The translations under genes were made by a program, and so were the position numbers. The notes beneath the pieces were generated by a model. The model did no database searches. It was not told where the DNA came from and saw only the letters and a program-made list of their open reading frames with translations. Shown here piece after piece: positions 45,732 through 56,096 of a DNA stretch of 64,000 nt. Numbering within the stretch: the stretch's first letter is position 1; the number at the start of each line of letters is the position of its first letter. This DNA comes from Vibrio cholerae (GTDB lineage Bacteria; Actinomycetota; Actinomycetes; Actinomycetales; Micrococcaceae): positions 39,878 through 103,877 of the forward strand of contig WNZI01000008.1 in assembly GCA_009728235.1 (NCBI GenBank). Reading direction: 5' to 3'.

Positions 45732-46868
45732 ATGACCACGACACTGAACCGCCCGGCAGCCAGCAGCCCTGCCCCTGCGAAACCCACCCTCACCTTCCGT
45801 CAGCGACTGAACGTCTTCGACATGAAGGCCTCCCCCTACCTGTACATCTCACCGTTCTTCATCCTCTTCGCCCTGGTAGGCCTGTTCCCTCTCGGCTACA
45901 CCTTCTTCGTCTCGCTCTTCGACTGGCACCTGCTCAAGGGGCAGGGCGAGTTCGTGGGCCTGCGGAACTTCCAGGAAGTCCTCCAGGACCGCTTCTTCTG
46001 GAACTCGCTGTTCAACACGATGAGCATCTTCCTGCTCTCGACCATCCCGCAGCTGATCGTCGCCACGGCCATAGCTGCCGTGCTGGACCAGAACCTCCGC
46101 GCCAGGACGTTCTGGCGCATGAGCATCCTGCTTCCCTACATCGTGACCCCCGTCGCCGTCGCCCTGATCTTCTCGAACCTGTTCGGTGAGCAGTACGGGC
46201 TGATCAACAACATCCTGGAGAGCTTCGGGATCGACCGGATCATGTGGACGAACGAGACCCTGCCGAGCCACATCGCGATCGCCACCATGGTGAACTGGCG
46301 CTGGACCGGCTACAACGCCCTGATCCTGCTGGCAGCCATGCAGTCCGTACCCCGCGACATCTACGAGTCCGCGTCGATCGACGGCGCCGGAACCTTCCGC
46401 CGCTTCTTCAGCATCACGCTGCCGAGCATCCGGCCCACCATGATCTTCGTGGTGATCACCGCCACGATCGGCGGGCTGCAGATCTTCACCGAGCCCCGCC
46501 TGTTCGATCCGCGGACGTACGGGGGAACGGCAGCGCAGTTCCAGACAACCGTGCTCTACCTCTACGAGATGGCTTTCCAGCGGTCGAACTTCGGCAAGGC
46601 GTCCACCATCGCGTGGCTCCTGTTCCTCATCATCGTGCTGTTCGGCCTCGTGAACTACCTGATCTCACAGAGGATCGCCACCACCGGCGACGGGCGCGGA
46701 CCGGGCAGGGGTGCCGGCAGCCGCCGACGCAAACGCTCCCCAGCGCCCGCTGTCGTCCTCCCCGCCGTGGGACCGCAGCCGCCGGCGCCCGCTGCCGAAC
46801 CGGCGCCGGATCCGGCGGCGGACCAGGCAGGCACCCCAGCAGACACGACACCGAGGAGTGGGCAATGA
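45732..46868 (+). CDS. cebF: Beta-glucoside ABC transporter permease 1 (MalF type)
   Basis: A protein of 378 residues. About six helices run from ASPYLYISPFFILFALVGLF to STIAWLLFLIIVLFGLVNYL. The permease loop motif is IYESASIDGAGTFRRFFSIT. The last 60 residues are an Ala/Pro-rich cytoplasmic tail that is unusual for the family and of unknown role. It ends on an ATGA overlap with the second permease. Confidence 0.86.
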   Translation: MTTTLNRPAASSPAPAKPTLTFRQRLNVFDMKASPYLYISPFFILFALVGLFPLGYTFFVSLFDWHLLKGQGEFVGLRNFQEVLQDRFFWNSLFNTMSIFLLSTIPQLIVATAIAAVLDQNLRARTFWRMSILLPYIVTPVAVALIFSNLFGEQYGLINNILESFGIDRIMWTNETLPSHIAIATMVNWRWTGYNALILLAAMQSVPRDIYESASIDGAGTFRRFFSITLPSIRPTMIFVVITATIGGLQIFTEPRLFDPRTYGGTAAQFQTTVLYLYEMAFQRSNFGKASTIAWLLFLIIVLFGLVNYLISQRIATTGDGRGPGRGAGSRRRKRSPAPAVVLPAVGPQPPAPAAEPAPDPAADQAGTPADTTPRSGQ

Positions 46869-47764
46869 CCGTCACCGAGACGAGGCCGCAGCAGACCCGC
46901 GTCCCGAACACCCGGAACCGCTCCCTTCGGACAAGCATGTTCGGCAACGGCCGGCGGCCGGGGTTCCTGACCTACGGCCTGCTGTTCGCCTTCTTCCTCG
47001 CCTCCGCCTATCCGCTGTGGTGGTCCGTCATCATCGGCAGCCGGTCCAACGAGGCCCTCGGCCAGACCTGGCCACCCCTGTTCCCCGGCGGCAATTTCTG
47101 GACGAACGTCGGCGAGGTCTTCGACACGATCCCGTTCTGGCTCGCCCTCGGCAACAGCGTGCTGATCTCGGGCATCATCACGCTGTCGGTCGTCGGATTC
47201 TCGACGCTGGCCGGGTACTCCTTCGCGAAGCTCCGCTTCCGGGGGCGCACCGGCCTCATGGTCGCGGTGATCGCCACCATGGCCATCCCGACGCAGCTCG
47301 GCATCATCCCGCTGTTCATGATGATGCGCACGCTCGGCTGGACCGGTGAGATCGGCGCCGTCATCATCCCCACGCTCGTGACGGCGTTCGGTGTCTTCTT
47401 CATGCGCCAGTATCTCGTGGACGTCATCCCCGACGAGCTCATCGAGTCGGCCCGGATGGACGGAGCATCCATGATCTCCACCTTCTGGCACGTCGCTCTT
47501 CCCGCCGCCCGTCCCGCCATGGCGATCCTGGGGCTGTTCACGTTCATGACCGCGTGGACCGATTTCCTCTGGCCGCTGCTGGTGCTCGGCCCCGGCAACC
47601 CCACCCTGCAGACGGCGCTCAGCCAACTGCAGTCGGCCCGCTACGTGGACTACTCCATCGTCCTCGCCGGCGCCGTCCTGGCCACCCTCCCGCTGCTGGT
47701 GCTGTTCGTCGTCGCGGGCCGTCAACTCATATCCGGAATCATGCAAGGAGCAGTGAAGGGCTAA
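46865..47764 (+). CDS. cebG: Beta-glucoside ABC transporter permease 2 (MalG type)
   Basis: A protein of 299 residues. Six helices begin at FLTYGLLFAFFLASAYPLWW. The EAA loop is IPDELIESARMDGASMISTF. No ATP-binding gene is in this operon; actinobacterial cellobiose transporters share the MsiK ATPase encoded elsewhere. It overlaps both neighbours. Confidence 0.87.
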   Translation: MTVTETRPQQTRVPNTRNRSLRTSMFGNGRRPGFLTYGLLFAFFLASAYPLWWSVIIGSRSNEALGQTWPPLFPGGNFWTNVGEVFDTIPFWLALGNSVLISGIITLSVVGFSTLAGYSFAKLRFRGRTGLMVAVIATMAIPTQLGIIPLFMMMRTLGWTGEIGAVIIPTLVTAFGVFFMRQYLVDVIPDELIESARMDGASMISTFWHVALPAARPAMAILGLFTFMTAWTDFLWPLLVLGPGNPTLQTALSQLQSARYVDYSIVLAGAVLATLPLLVLFVVAGRQLISGIMQGAVKG

Positions 47765-49221
47765 TGCCACTCGACGCACCATCCCACCCGAACAACGACC
47801 CCAGCGCCAGGACCTGGCCCGAGGGATTCCTCTGGGGCTCGGCGACCGCCGCCGCCCAGGTCGAGGGAGCCAGTCACGAGGACGGCAAGGAGGACTCCGT
47901 CTGGGATGCCTTCGCACGCGTCCCCGGCGCCATCGCCCACGGCGACACGCTCAAGGACGCCGTCCAGCACTACCACCGCATGCCTGAGGACGTGGCGATC
48001 ATGAAGGAGCTCGGGCTCGGCTCCTACCGCTTCTCGACGAGTTGGTCCCGCGTCCGTCCGGGCGATCGTGGCCCGAATGCGGCAGGCCTCGACTTCTACT
48101 CGCGTCTCGTGGACGAACTGCTCGGTGCAGGGATCCTGCCGTGGCTGACCCTGTACCACTGGGACCTGCCGCAGGCCCTGGAGGAGAAGGGTGGCTGGGC
48201 GAACCGTGACACCGCCTACCGCTTCGTGGACTACGCCAACGACGTCTACTCGGCCCTGGGGGACCGCGTGGACCACTGGACCACCTTCAACGAACCGTTC
48301 TGCTCCTCCCTCCTGGGCTACGCCGCCGGGGTCCACGCCCCGGGACGGCAGGAGCCGGCCGCAGCCGTCGCCGCAATCCACCACCAGCACCTCGCCCACG
48401 GCCTCGTGGTCAACGAGCTCCGGACCCGAGGGGCCCAGCACCTCGGGATCACCCTCAACCTGAGCAATTCGATCCCGCGTGACCCGGCGGACCCGATCGA
48501 CCTCGACGCCGCCCGCCGCTTCGATTCGCTGCAGAACCGGATCTTCCTCGATCCGATCCTGCGCGGGGCCTACCCCGAGGACACCCTCGCCGACCTCGAG
48601 CAGTTCGGTATCCGGGACGTCATCCAGCCCGGCGACCTGGACGTCATCGGCGCTCCGATCGACTTCCTCGGCGTCAACCACTACCACGACGACCTCATCA
48701 GCGGACACCCGATCGACGAGGGCGGCGACGGCCACTCCGGTGGGGCGACGCGTCCGACGTCGTCGTGCTGGATCGGCTCGGAGGACATCGCGTTCCCGAG
48801 CCGCGGACTGCCCCGGACGGCGATGAACTGGGAGGTCAACCCGGACGGCCTGCGCAAGCTCCTGGTCCGTCTCGGCGACGAATACCCCTCGCTGCCACCC
48901 CTCTACATCACCGAGAACGGGGCGGCGTACGAGGACGTCGTCAGCAGCGACGGCGCGGTGCACGACGTCGATCGCACCCGGTTCATCCTCGACCACATCG
49001 CCTCGGTGGGCGAAGCCATCGACCAGGGAGCGGACGTGCGCGGTTACTTCGTGTGGTCGCTCCTCGACAATTTCGAATGGTCGTGGGGCTACGGCAAGCG
49101 TTTCGGCGTGGTCCGGGTCGACTACGACTCCTTCGAGCGCACGGTGAAGGACAGCGGGCTGGCGTACGCGCGGGTCATCGCGGCGGCGAGCGCACCGGCG
49201 CTGTCCGCGGCCGGCGCGTGA
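47764..49221 (+). CDS. GH1 beta-glucosidase (intracellular)
   Basis: A protein of 485 residues without a signal peptide, so cytoplasmic. GH1 start WPEGFLWGSATAAAQVEGA; acid/base E177 in TFNEP; nucleophile E384 in YITENG; C-terminal VWSLLDNFEWSWGYGKRFG. It cleaves imported cellobiose or aryl/alkyl beta-glucosides to glucose. The start overlaps the permease stop. Confidence 0.95.
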   Translation: MPLDAPSHPNNDPSARTWPEGFLWGSATAAAQVEGASHEDGKEDSVWDAFARVPGAIAHGDTLKDAVQHYHRMPEDVAIMKELGLGSYRFSTSWSRVRPGDRGPNAAGLDFYSRLVDELLGAGILPWLTLYHWDLPQALEEKGGWANRDTAYRFVDYANDVYSALGDRVDHWTTFNEPFCSSLLGYAAGVHAPGRQEPAAAVAAIHHQHLAHGLVVNELRTRGAQHLGITLNLSNSIPRDPADPIDLDAARRFDSLQNRIFLDPILRGAYPEDTLADLEQFGIRDVIQPGDLDVIGAPIDFLGVNHYHDDLISGHPIDEGGDGHSGGATRPTSSCWIGSEDIAFPSRGLPRTAMNWEVNPDGLRKLLVRLGDEYPSLPPLYITENGAAYEDVVSSDGAVHDVDRTRFILDHIASVGEAIDQGADVRGYFVWSLLDNFEWSWGYGKRFGVVRVDYDSFERTVKDSGLAYARVIAAASAPALSAAGA

Positions 49222-49255
49222 CGTAGGCTACAGCCATACTTTCGAGGCTTCTGAG

Positions 49256-50287
49256 ATGACGGTGACGATGGCGCAGGATGCAGGTGGGCCCCGGCCTGCA
49301 GCCACCCTCGAAATGGTGGCTGCCCTGGCCGGGGTCTCGCGGGCGACCGTCTCACGCGTCGTCAACGAGTCGCCCAGCGTGGACCCGGAACTCGCGCAGT
49401 CCGTGAAGAAGGCGATCCTCGCGCTCGACTACACGCCCAATCGGGCAGCACGATCGCTGGCCAGGAGGCGGGCCAATTCCGTGACGCTGGTCGTTCCGGA
49501 GTCGACATCGAAGGTGTTCGCCGATCCCTTCTTCGCCTCGGTCGTGCAGGGCATCGCGCTCTACCTGACCGACACGGACTACACGCTGAACATGGTCATC
49601 TCCTCGGAGGCGAAGCCGGAGAAGACGCGCAGCTTCCTCCTCGGCGGCAACGTCGACGGCGTCCTGGTGGTGTCCCACCACAGTGGTGACCACTCCTGGA
49701 CGCACCTCTCGGGGTCGCTCCCCATGGTCTTCGCCGGGCGACCCCTGGTCGGCAGCAAGGAGAGCTACTACGTGGAGGTCGACAACGAGCAGGCCGCGTA
49801 CACCATCACCCGGCAGCTGACCGACAACGGCAGGAAGCACATCGCCACGATCGCCGGCCCGCAGGACATGCCTCCGGGCATCGACCGCCTCGCGGGCTGG
49901 CGGACCGCGATGCAGGAAGCGGGCAGGGGCGAGGGACTGGTCGAGGTGGGCGACTTCACGCTCGCGTCGGGTGCCCGCGCCATGCACCGGCTGCTGGACC
50001 GCGGCGCCCCGATCGACGCCGTGTTCGCCGCCAACGACCAGATGGCAGCCGGTGCCTACACCGCCATCCAGGGCCGGGGCCTGCGGATCCCGGAGGACGT
50101 CGCCGTCGTCGGATTCGACGACGACTCCTTCGCGACCTCCGTGACGCCGGCGCTCACGACCGTGCACCACCCGATCATCGAACTGGGCAAGAAGATGGCC
50201 GAGACCCTCGTGAACCTGATCGAGGGCAAGCCGGCGGACCGGGTGACCAGGATGCCGACCTCGCTCGTCATCCGCGACTCGGTCTAG
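49256..50287 (+). CDS. cebR: LacI-family repressor of the beta-glucoside operon (CebR-like)
   Basis: A protein of 343 residues. The HTH is TLEMVAALAGVSRATVSRVV with the hinge YTPNRAARSLARRRANSVTL. The effector domain contains VFAANDQMAAGAYTAIQGRG and VAVVGFDDDSFATSVTPALT. It follows the beta-glucosidase in the same operon, as CebR does in other actinobacteria. It probably binds AGAGAGCGCTCTCT at 44241/44296 and perhaps the related site before the cellulase. Confidence 0.83.
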   Translation: MTVTMAQDAGGPRPAATLEMVAALAGVSRATVSRVVNESPSVDPELAQSVKKAILALDYTPNRAARSLARRRANSVTLVVPESTSKVFADPFFASVVQGIALYLTDTDYTLNMVISSEAKPEKTRSFLLGGNVDGVLVVSHHSGDHSWTHLSGSLPMVFAGRPLVGSKESYYVEVDNEQAAYTITRQLTDNGRKHIATIAGPQDMPPGIDRLAGWRTAMQEAGRGEGLVEVGDFTLASGARAMHRLLDRGAPIDAVFAANDQMAAGAYTAIQGRGLRIPEDVAVVGFDDDSFATSVTPALTTVHHPIIELGKKMAETLVNLIEGKPADRVTRMPTSLVIRDSV

Positions 50288-50389
50288 CCCGCTCCGGCCA
50301 CCCCTCCTGCGACAAGGCGCCGTCGTGCGCACCCGCCTGCTTCCGCGTACCTCCGGGTGCGACGGCTCTCGAGCCCGAAAGGCCACCCC

Positions 50390-51454
50390 ATGATTCCAGC
50401 TCCCATCACCGCCATCGCTCCCTCGACGGCAACGGGCCGTCCCCTCCGGTGGGGCGTCGTCGCCACGGGTTCGATCGCGGCCCGCGTGGTCCACGACCTC
50501 GCGCTGCTCGACGATGCGATCCTGCAGGCCGTCAGTTCCCGCACCGAAGCATCCGCACGGGCCTTCGCACTGCGCTTCGGCTTCTCCTCCGCCTACTCCG
50601 ACGAGGGCGGGACGACCGGCTACGAACGGCTGTTCGCGGACCCCGCGGTCGACGTCGTCTACATCGCCACTCCTCACGCCCAGCACCATGCCGTCGCCCT
50701 GGCCGCTCTCGAGGCAGGGAAACACGTGTTGTGCGAGAAACCCCTCGCCATGGACGCGCGGCAGGCGGCCGAGCTCGCCGCCCTCGCCAGGGATCGTGGG
50801 CTGTTCCTCATGGAGGCGGTCTGGACGCGGTTCCTGCCGAGCTTCCGCCGCGCCGTCAAGATCCTCCGCTCCGGTGAGATAGGAGCCGTGCGGTGGCTGC
50901 AGGCGGACCTCGGATTCGCCCCACCCTTCGACCCGACGTCAAGGACGTGGGATCCGGCGGCTGGCGGCGGCGCCCTGCTGGACCTCGCGGTCTACCCGTT
51001 GACGTGGGCTCTCGGAGCCCTCGGTGAGCCCGCCGGCGTAGCAGCCCACGGTGTCCTCACCCCGGAGGGCATCGACCTCCAGAACGCACTCACCCTGACG
51101 TACGAGAACGGCGCGCACGCGCAGCTCATCACCTCGATCGGAGCGGACTGCCCGAGCGTGGTGACCATCAGCGGTACCGACGGGTGGTTGCGCTCGTCGG
51201 CCCCCCTGTTCAACCCGGCGGAGCTGGTGATCCAACCGCGGCAGGGAACGCTGAGGACGGAGCGCTTCGAGGTCTTCGGCAACGGCTTCAGCTACGAACT
51301 GCGTGAGGTCACGCGCTGCCTGCAGGACGGTCTCCTCGAGAGCCCGTTCATGACGCCGGCGGAATCGGTGCGCATGATGGAGCTCCTCGACGAGGCGCGC
51401 CGCCAGATGGGGCTGCGCTACCCGAGCGACACCGAGGCCGCGGTGACCGCCTGA
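50390..51454 (+). CDS. Gfo/Idh/MocA oxidoreductase (dihydrodiol dehydrogenase-like)
   Basis: A protein of 354 residues. The Rossmann fold starts LRWGVVATGSIAARVVHDL and HVLCEKPLAMDARQAAELA carries the EKP motif. LMEAVWTRFLPSFRRAVKIL and GGGALLDLAVYPLTWALGAL are typical of the trans-dihydrodiol dehydrogenase-like branch. The substrate is unknown; it may act on a sugar from the preceding operon. The ATG at 50390 begins about 100 bases after the repressor stop. Confidence 0.82.
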   Translation: MIPAPITAIAPSTATGRPLRWGVVATGSIAARVVHDLALLDDAILQAVSSRTEASARAFALRFGFSSAYSDEGGTTGYERLFADPAVDVVYIATPHAQHHAVALAALEAGKHVLCEKPLAMDARQAAELAALARDRGLFLMEAVWTRFLPSFRRAVKILRSGEIGAVRWLQADLGFAPPFDPTSRTWDPAAGGGALLDLAVYPLTWALGALGEPAGVAAHGVLTPEGIDLQNALTLTYENGAHAQLITSIGADCPSVVTISGTDGWLRSSAPLFNPAELVIQPRQGTLRTERFEVFGNGFSYELREVTRCLQDGLLESPFMTPAESVRMMELLDEARRQMGLRYPSDTEAAVTA

Positions 51455-51541
51455 CGGCCGGCGCCGATCTCTCTGGTCGCTCCGCTCCTGCATCGCCCGC
51501 TGCGTAACCTCGTAGAAATCGAAGCGGAGTAGCCTTGGGGA

Positions 51542-52366
51542 ATGCGAGAGATGCAGGCACAGATCATCGAGGACATGGGCGTCCTGCCCTCCATCGACCC
51601 CGCTGCCGAGGTGCGCAGGCGGGTCGGCTTCCTGAAGGACTACGTCCGGACCACCGGTACCAGGGGGTTCGTCCTCGGAATCAGCGGCGGACTCGATTCG
51701 ACGCTCGCCGGGAAGCTCGCGCAACTCGCGACCGACGAGCTCCGCTCAGAGGGTGTCGACGCCGACTTCATCGCGGTGCGCCTGCCGTACAACGTGCAGC
51801 AGGACGAGGACGACGCCCAGGCGGCCCTCAGCTTCATCCAGCCACGCACGTCGATGGTGTTCAACGTGGCACCGGCCGTGGACGGCTTCCAGCAGGAGTA
51901 CGCGGACACCACGGGCGAGAGCATCTCGGACTTCACCAAGGGGAACACGAAGGCCCGTGCGCGCATGGTCGCGCAGTATGCGATCGCGGGCCAGCACAAC
52001 CTGCTCGTCGTCGGCACGGACCACGGGGCGGAATCGGTGACGGGCTTCTTCACCAAGTTCGGCGACGGCGGCGCGGACATCCTGCCGCTCTTCGGGCTCA
52101 ACAAGCGCCAGAACCGCGCACTGCTCAAGGAGCTCGGAGCGCCTGCGGCGCTGTACGAGAAGATCCCCACGGCGGACCTGCTCGACGAACTCCCGGGTCA
52201 GGCCGACGAGCAGGAACTCGGCCTCACCTACGAGCAGATCGACGACTACCTCGAAGGCCGCGAGATCGATCCTGACGCAGCGAAGTCCCTCGAGCACCGC
52301 TACTGGATCACACGTCACAAGCGCACGGTGCCCGTGACGATCTTCGATTCGTGGTGGCGGGACTAA
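51542..52366 (+). CDS. nadE: NH3-dependent NAD+ synthetase
   Basis: A protein of 274 residues that amidates deamido-NAD with ammonia and ATP in the last NAD synthesis step. The P-loop is GISGGLDST (46-54). [20 protein letters not shown] and the C-terminal [19 protein letters not shown] are family signatures. It lacks a glutaminase domain, so it relies on free ammonia. The ATG at 51542 is favoured; ATG 51551 is close. Confidence 0.95.
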   Translation: MREMQAQIIEDMGVLPSIDPAAEVRRRVGFLKDYVRTTGTRGFVLGISGGLDSTLAGKLAQLATDELRSEGVDADFIAVRLPYNVQQDEDDAQAALSFIQPRTSMVFNVAPAVDGFQQEYADTTGESISDFTKGNTKARARMVAQYAIAGQHNLLVVGTDHGAESVTGFFTKFGDGGADILPLFGLNKRQNRALLKELGAPAALYEKIPTADLLDELPGQADEQELGLTYEQIDDYLEGREIDPDAAKSLEHRYWITRHKRTVPVTIFDSWWRD

Positions 52367-52392
52367 ACACCGCCGTTGGTAACGTAGGGTCC

Positions 52393-53201
52393 GTGAAGAT
52401 CGCCACCTGGAACGTCAATTCCCTCCGTGCCCGAGCCGACCGCGTCGAAGCCTGGTTGAACAGGTCCGACGTCGATGTCCTCGCCATCCAGGAGACCAAG
52501 TGCAAGGACGACAACTTCCCCTGGGAGCTCTTCGAGAACAGTGGTTTCGAGGTGGCGCACTTCGGTCTCAGCCAGTGGAACGGGGTGGCCATCGCCTCGC
52601 GCGTGGGGCTCGACGACGTCGAGCGCACCTTCCCGGGCCAACCGGCCTTCGGCAAGCCGGGCAAGGAAGCCGTCCAGGAGGCGCGGGCCATCGCGGCGAC
52701 GTGCGGCGGCGTCCGCGTGTGGAGCCTGTACGTGCCCAACGGGCGGGCGCTCGACGACCCGCACATGCCCTACAAGATCCAGTGGCTCGATACCCTGCGG
52801 GGACACGCCGAGCAGTGGATCACCGATGACCCCGAGGCGCAGATCGCGTTGATGGGCGACTGGAACATCGCGCCACGGGACGAGGACGTGTGGGACATCG
52901 ACCTGTTCGTCAACGGCGGGTACACCCACGTCAGTCCTGCCGAACGTGCTGCCTTCCAGTCCTTCCTCGATTCCGGTTTCGCGGACCTCGCGCGCCCCTT
53001 CACGCCCGGCCCGGGCCTGTACACCTACTGGGACTACACGCAGCTGAGGTTCCCGAAGAAGGAGGGCATGCGGATCGACTTCGTCCTCGGCTCCCCCGCC
53101 CTGGCGCGCGGGCGGCGAACGCCTTCGTGGACCGCGAGGAACGCAAGGGCAAGGGCGCCTCCGACCACGCTCCCGTCGTCGTGGAACTCAGCGGACCGTG
53201 A
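52393..53201 (+). pseudogene. xth: Exodeoxyribonuclease III (AP endonuclease), reading frame broken
   Basis: The first frame starts at GTG 52393 (MKIATWNVNSLRARADRVEA) and has the catalytic Glu in LAIQETKCKDDNF and MGDWNIAPRDEDVWD. It breaks at about 53104. The second frame carries on with ARAANAFVDREERKGKGASD and ends DHAPVVVELSGP, the usual XthA C-terminus with the SDH catalytic motif. Restoring one missing G near 53104 gives a normal ~270-residue enzyme. XthA repairs abasic sites. The break is probably a sequence error. Confidence 0.88.
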
Positions 53202-54046
53202 GCGGTCCGGGAGGGGGCGTCCGGCCGTTCCCGTACGTCTCCTACCTCCGTGTGTACGAGCCGCTCGACGCCTTCTCCGACGCCCAGCAACTCGCGATCC
53301 TCGACCAGAGGGCGCGTGAACGCGAGCTCACCGAATCGATCGAGCACGAGCAGTCGTTGCGCCGGGTACTGCGCCCGGTCTCGGACCCGTTCCCCCACAG
53401 CGAGCCGGAACTGGTGCGCGTCACGCACTTCCCCAGCCTGAACGGCACGACGGCGCCCTACTACTGCCCCAATCAGCTCGCGGTCCGCACCACCCTCGCC
53501 GCGGAGTCGCTCGACCAGAGCCTGCGCGGCCCCCTGATCGACGTCCTGGTGCCCGACGTCGCCCGGGAGGCTCACCAGGCGCGACTGGATCCGGACACGT
53601 TCGCCGACGAGGTGGCCAAGCTGCACACGCGGTCGGCCACGTGGGGAGTCCCCTTCGCCTGGTTCGCCCTGATCCACGAGGACGACCTCACCGAGGTGAT
53701 CGAGGACGACGGACGGGTCATCACGGTCAGGGTCACCGCCAGGATCGGTGACTGCATCGACCGAGGGCGTCGCTCGGTGGCCCAGCTCGCGATCGGCGCG
53801 CCGGAGATGGACCTCCTCGACGAGCTCACCGAGATCATCGAGTGGCTCGAGGTGTTCCGCCGGGACGCCGTCGTCGAGGTGGACTACGGGCCCGTCGCCG
53901 ATCGCGTCTTCCCCGACGATTCCCCGATGGACGTCCGGCTCGGGATCGAGAGCCTCGCAGAAGCCGACATGATGGGCGCCGCCGCGTCCTACCGGCGCCT
54001 GGCCTCGCGGTGGATCCCGATCCGGCAGCTTGCGCGCGCCTCCTGA
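53198..54046 (+). CDS. Conserved actinobacterial protein of unknown function
   Basis: A protein of 282 residues. It starts RPFPYVSYLRVYEPLDAFSD, rich in Arg/Glu, and has the segment SATWGVPFAWFALIHEDDLT and an acidic middle. No membrane helix, signal or known catalytic motif is visible. It begins at a GTG overlapping the xth stop (GTGA), so it may be co-translated with the DNA repair gene; I cannot assign a role. Confidence 0.75.
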   Translation: MSGPGGGVRPFPYVSYLRVYEPLDAFSDAQQLAILDQRARERELTESIEHEQSLRRVLRPVSDPFPHSEPELVRVTHFPSLNGTTAPYYCPNQLAVRTTLAAESLDQSLRGPLIDVLVPDVAREAHQARLDPDTFADEVAKLHTRSATWGVPFAWFALIHEDDLTEVIEDDGRVITVRVTARIGDCIDRGRRSVAQLAIGAPEMDLLDELTEIIEWLEVFRRDAVVEVDYGPVADRVFPDDSPMDVRLGIESLAEADMMGAAASYRRLASRWIPIRQLARAS

Positions 54047-54115
54047 TTCCACGCCGGCGGCAGCCGCGTTCCGCTCGAGCGCGGGCGGGACATCCGAACG
54101 GATCGGCGCGACCGC

Positions 54116-55126
54116 TCAGGCCCCGACGGGTCCCGTCGTCGCACGCTTCACGAGCGTGTGCGGGCGCGACGCCGGGTACTCCGCCGATTCGTTCCGCAGC
54201 AGTTCCCCGAGCAGGATGTCCGCGGCGAAAGCGCCCTGGTCCTCGGGGTCCTGGCGGATGGTGGTCAGGCCCATGGGCGCCGCGAACTCGTGGTCGTCGA
54301 TGCCGATCACGGACAGCTCCCCCGGGACGTCGATCCCGAGCTCGGCCGCAGCCCTGAGGACGCCGAAGGCCATCTCGTCGGACGAGCAGAACACTGCTGT
54401 CGGACGGTCCGCCGGGTCAGCGAGGAGGGTCAGGGCGGACGCGCGCGAGGTCGCGAAGCGGAAGTCACCGAGCGCCGACCAGTCCGCCCGGACCGGGAGC
54501 CCATGGTCCGCCATCGCCCGCTGGTAGGCCTGTTCGCGGATGCGCGGCACCTCGAAGTCGATGTCGAACGATCCCCCACCACGCATGTGGGCGATCCTCG
54601 AGTGACCGAGGGCGATCAGGTGCTCGACGGCGTCCCGGACCGCGCGGTCGTCGTCGATACCGACGTGGCGCACCCCCTCGACCGCTCCACCGACCACGAT
54701 GTTCGGATACTCCAGCTGCTGCACCGCTGTGCGTTCCTCGATGGTGAGGTGCATGCACATCACCAGCAGCGCATCGATGCGCTTGCGCAGGATGGAACGA
54801 TGGAACACCCGGTCCCGGTTGACCCCTGCCCCGCCGAGGCTGAACAGGATCAGGTCGTATCCGGCGGACCGGAGCTGCCGGTCGACCCCCTCGAGCACCG
54901 CTGAGAAATACCAGCGATCGATCACGGGCACGAGGACTCCCATGGCCATGGTGCGTCCGGACGCGAGTCCGGACGCGGACGACGACGGCACGTAGCCGAG
55001 CTCCCTCGCCGTGGAGGCGACCCTCGCGCGTGTCTCCTCGGCCACTCCGGGCAGCCCGCGCAGTGCGCGGGACACCGTCGCCGTCGATACCCCGAGGGAC
55101 GCCGCGACGTCGTCGATGCTGGTCAT
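54116..55126 (-). CDS. LacI-family regulator of the alpha-glucoside-type operon
   Basis: A protein of 336 residues. The HTH is IDDVAASLGVSTATVSRALR with the hinge YVPSSSASGLASGRTMAMGV. The effector domain includes VFCSSDEMAFGVLRAAAELG and LSVIGIDDHEFAAPMGLTTI. It starts four bases after the aglG stop and closes the operon. It probably binds GTAAGCGCTTAC at 58646, as AglR-type regulators do. Confidence 0.83.
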   Translation of the reverse strand: MTSIDDVAASLGVSTATVSRALRGLPGVAEETRARVASTARELGYVPSSSASGLASGRTMAMGVLVPVIDRWYFSAVLEGVDRQLRSAGYDLILFSLGGAGVNRDRVFHRSILRKRIDALLVMCMHLTIEERTAVQQLEYPNIVVGGAVEGVRHVGIDDDRAVRDAVEHLIALGHSRIAHMRGGGSFDIDFEVPRIREQAYQRAMADHGLPVRADWSALGDFRFATSRASALTLLADPADRPTAVFCSSDEMAFGVLRAAAELGIDVPGELSVIGIDDHEFAAPMGLTTIRQDPEDQGAFAADILLGELLRNESAEYPASRPHTLVKRATTGPVGA

Positions 55127-55130
55127 GCGG

Positions 55131-56096
55131 TCAACCCTTCAGGCCGCCGGCCAGCAGGCCCCGCACGAAGTAGCGCTGGAGTCCGAAGAACACGGCCAGC
55201 GGAACGATGATGGAGACGAAGGCACCCGCGGTCAGCCGCTGCCATTCCCCGCCGCGCGAGCCCTGGAGCTCCGCCAGGCGCTGCGTGATGGGGGCGACGT
55301 CGGCGCCTCCGCCGGAGAAGACGAGGGCCACGAGGAGGTCGTTCCACAGCCAGAGGAACTGGAAGATCCCGAAGGACGCCAGCGCGGGCGTGGCGAGGGG
55401 GACGATGATGCGCCAGAAGATGGTGCTGTGACCGGCACCGTCGACGCGCGCCGCCTCGATGACCTCGCCGGGGATCTCGGCGATGAAGTTGTGGAGCAGG
55501 AAGATCGCCAGCGGAAGTCCGAAGATGGTGTGGGCCACCCACAACTGCGCGTAGGTGCCGCTCGGCAGGAGCTGGAAGTCGCCGATCTTGAGCACCTGCG
55601 TGAACAGCTGCAGCAAGGGGATCAGCGCCATCTGCAGCGGCACGATCTGCAGCGCGAACACGAAGATGAACAGCCCGTCCTTGCCCCTGAACCGTCCCCA
55701 CGCGAACATGTAGGCCGCCATCGCACCGAGGACCAGGGTGAAGACCGTTCCGGGAATCACGATCGCCAGCGAGTTGACGAAATAGGAGAGCAGGTTCGGG
55801 GACTGGCTTCCCCCCGGGCTCAGCACGTCGGCGTAGTTCTCCAGCGTGAACTGGCGGTCGGTGATGGCATTCCACCAGCCGTTGCCCTTGATGTTGGCCT
55901 CCGGCCGGAACGAGGACACGAGCAGCCCGAAGGTCGGCACGGTCCAGATCACGGCGATGATGATCGCCGCCACTGTGGCCCGGCGGGAGGTCAACCGCTG
56001 CTTCACGCGCTTCTGCATGGGGGATCGGCCCTGCGTGGCGTCGTCCTTGACGTCCGGCAGGAGGTCCTTGGTGTTCTCGAGGGGAACGGTGCTCAT
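55131..56096 (-). CDS. aglG: Alpha-glucoside-type ABC transporter permease 2 (AglG-like)
   Basis: A protein of 321 residues with six helices. The start is MSTVPLENTKDLLPDV and the EAA loop is PGEVIEAARVDGAGHSTIFW. The long AglG-like insertion GNGWWNAITDRQFTLENYAD is visible. It overlaps the upstream permease by four bases. The alpha-glucoside assignment rests on similarity to AglEFG and the operator type. Confidence 0.82.
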   Translation of the reverse strand: MSTVPLENTKDLLPDVKDDATQGRSPMQKRVKQRLTSRRATVAAIIIAVIWTVPTFGLLVSSFRPEANIKGNGWWNAITDRQFTLENYADVLSPGGSQSPNLLSYFVNSLAIVIPGTVFTLVLGAMAAYMFAWGRFRGKDGLFIFVFALQIVPLQMALIPLLQLFTQVLKIGDFQLLPSGTYAQLWVAHTIFGLPLAIFLLHNFIAEIPGEVIEAARVDGAGHSTIFWRIIVPLATPALASFGIFQFLWLWNDLLVALVFSGGGADVAPITQRLAELQGSRGGEWQRLTAGAFVSIIVPLAVFFGLQRYFVRGLLAGGLKG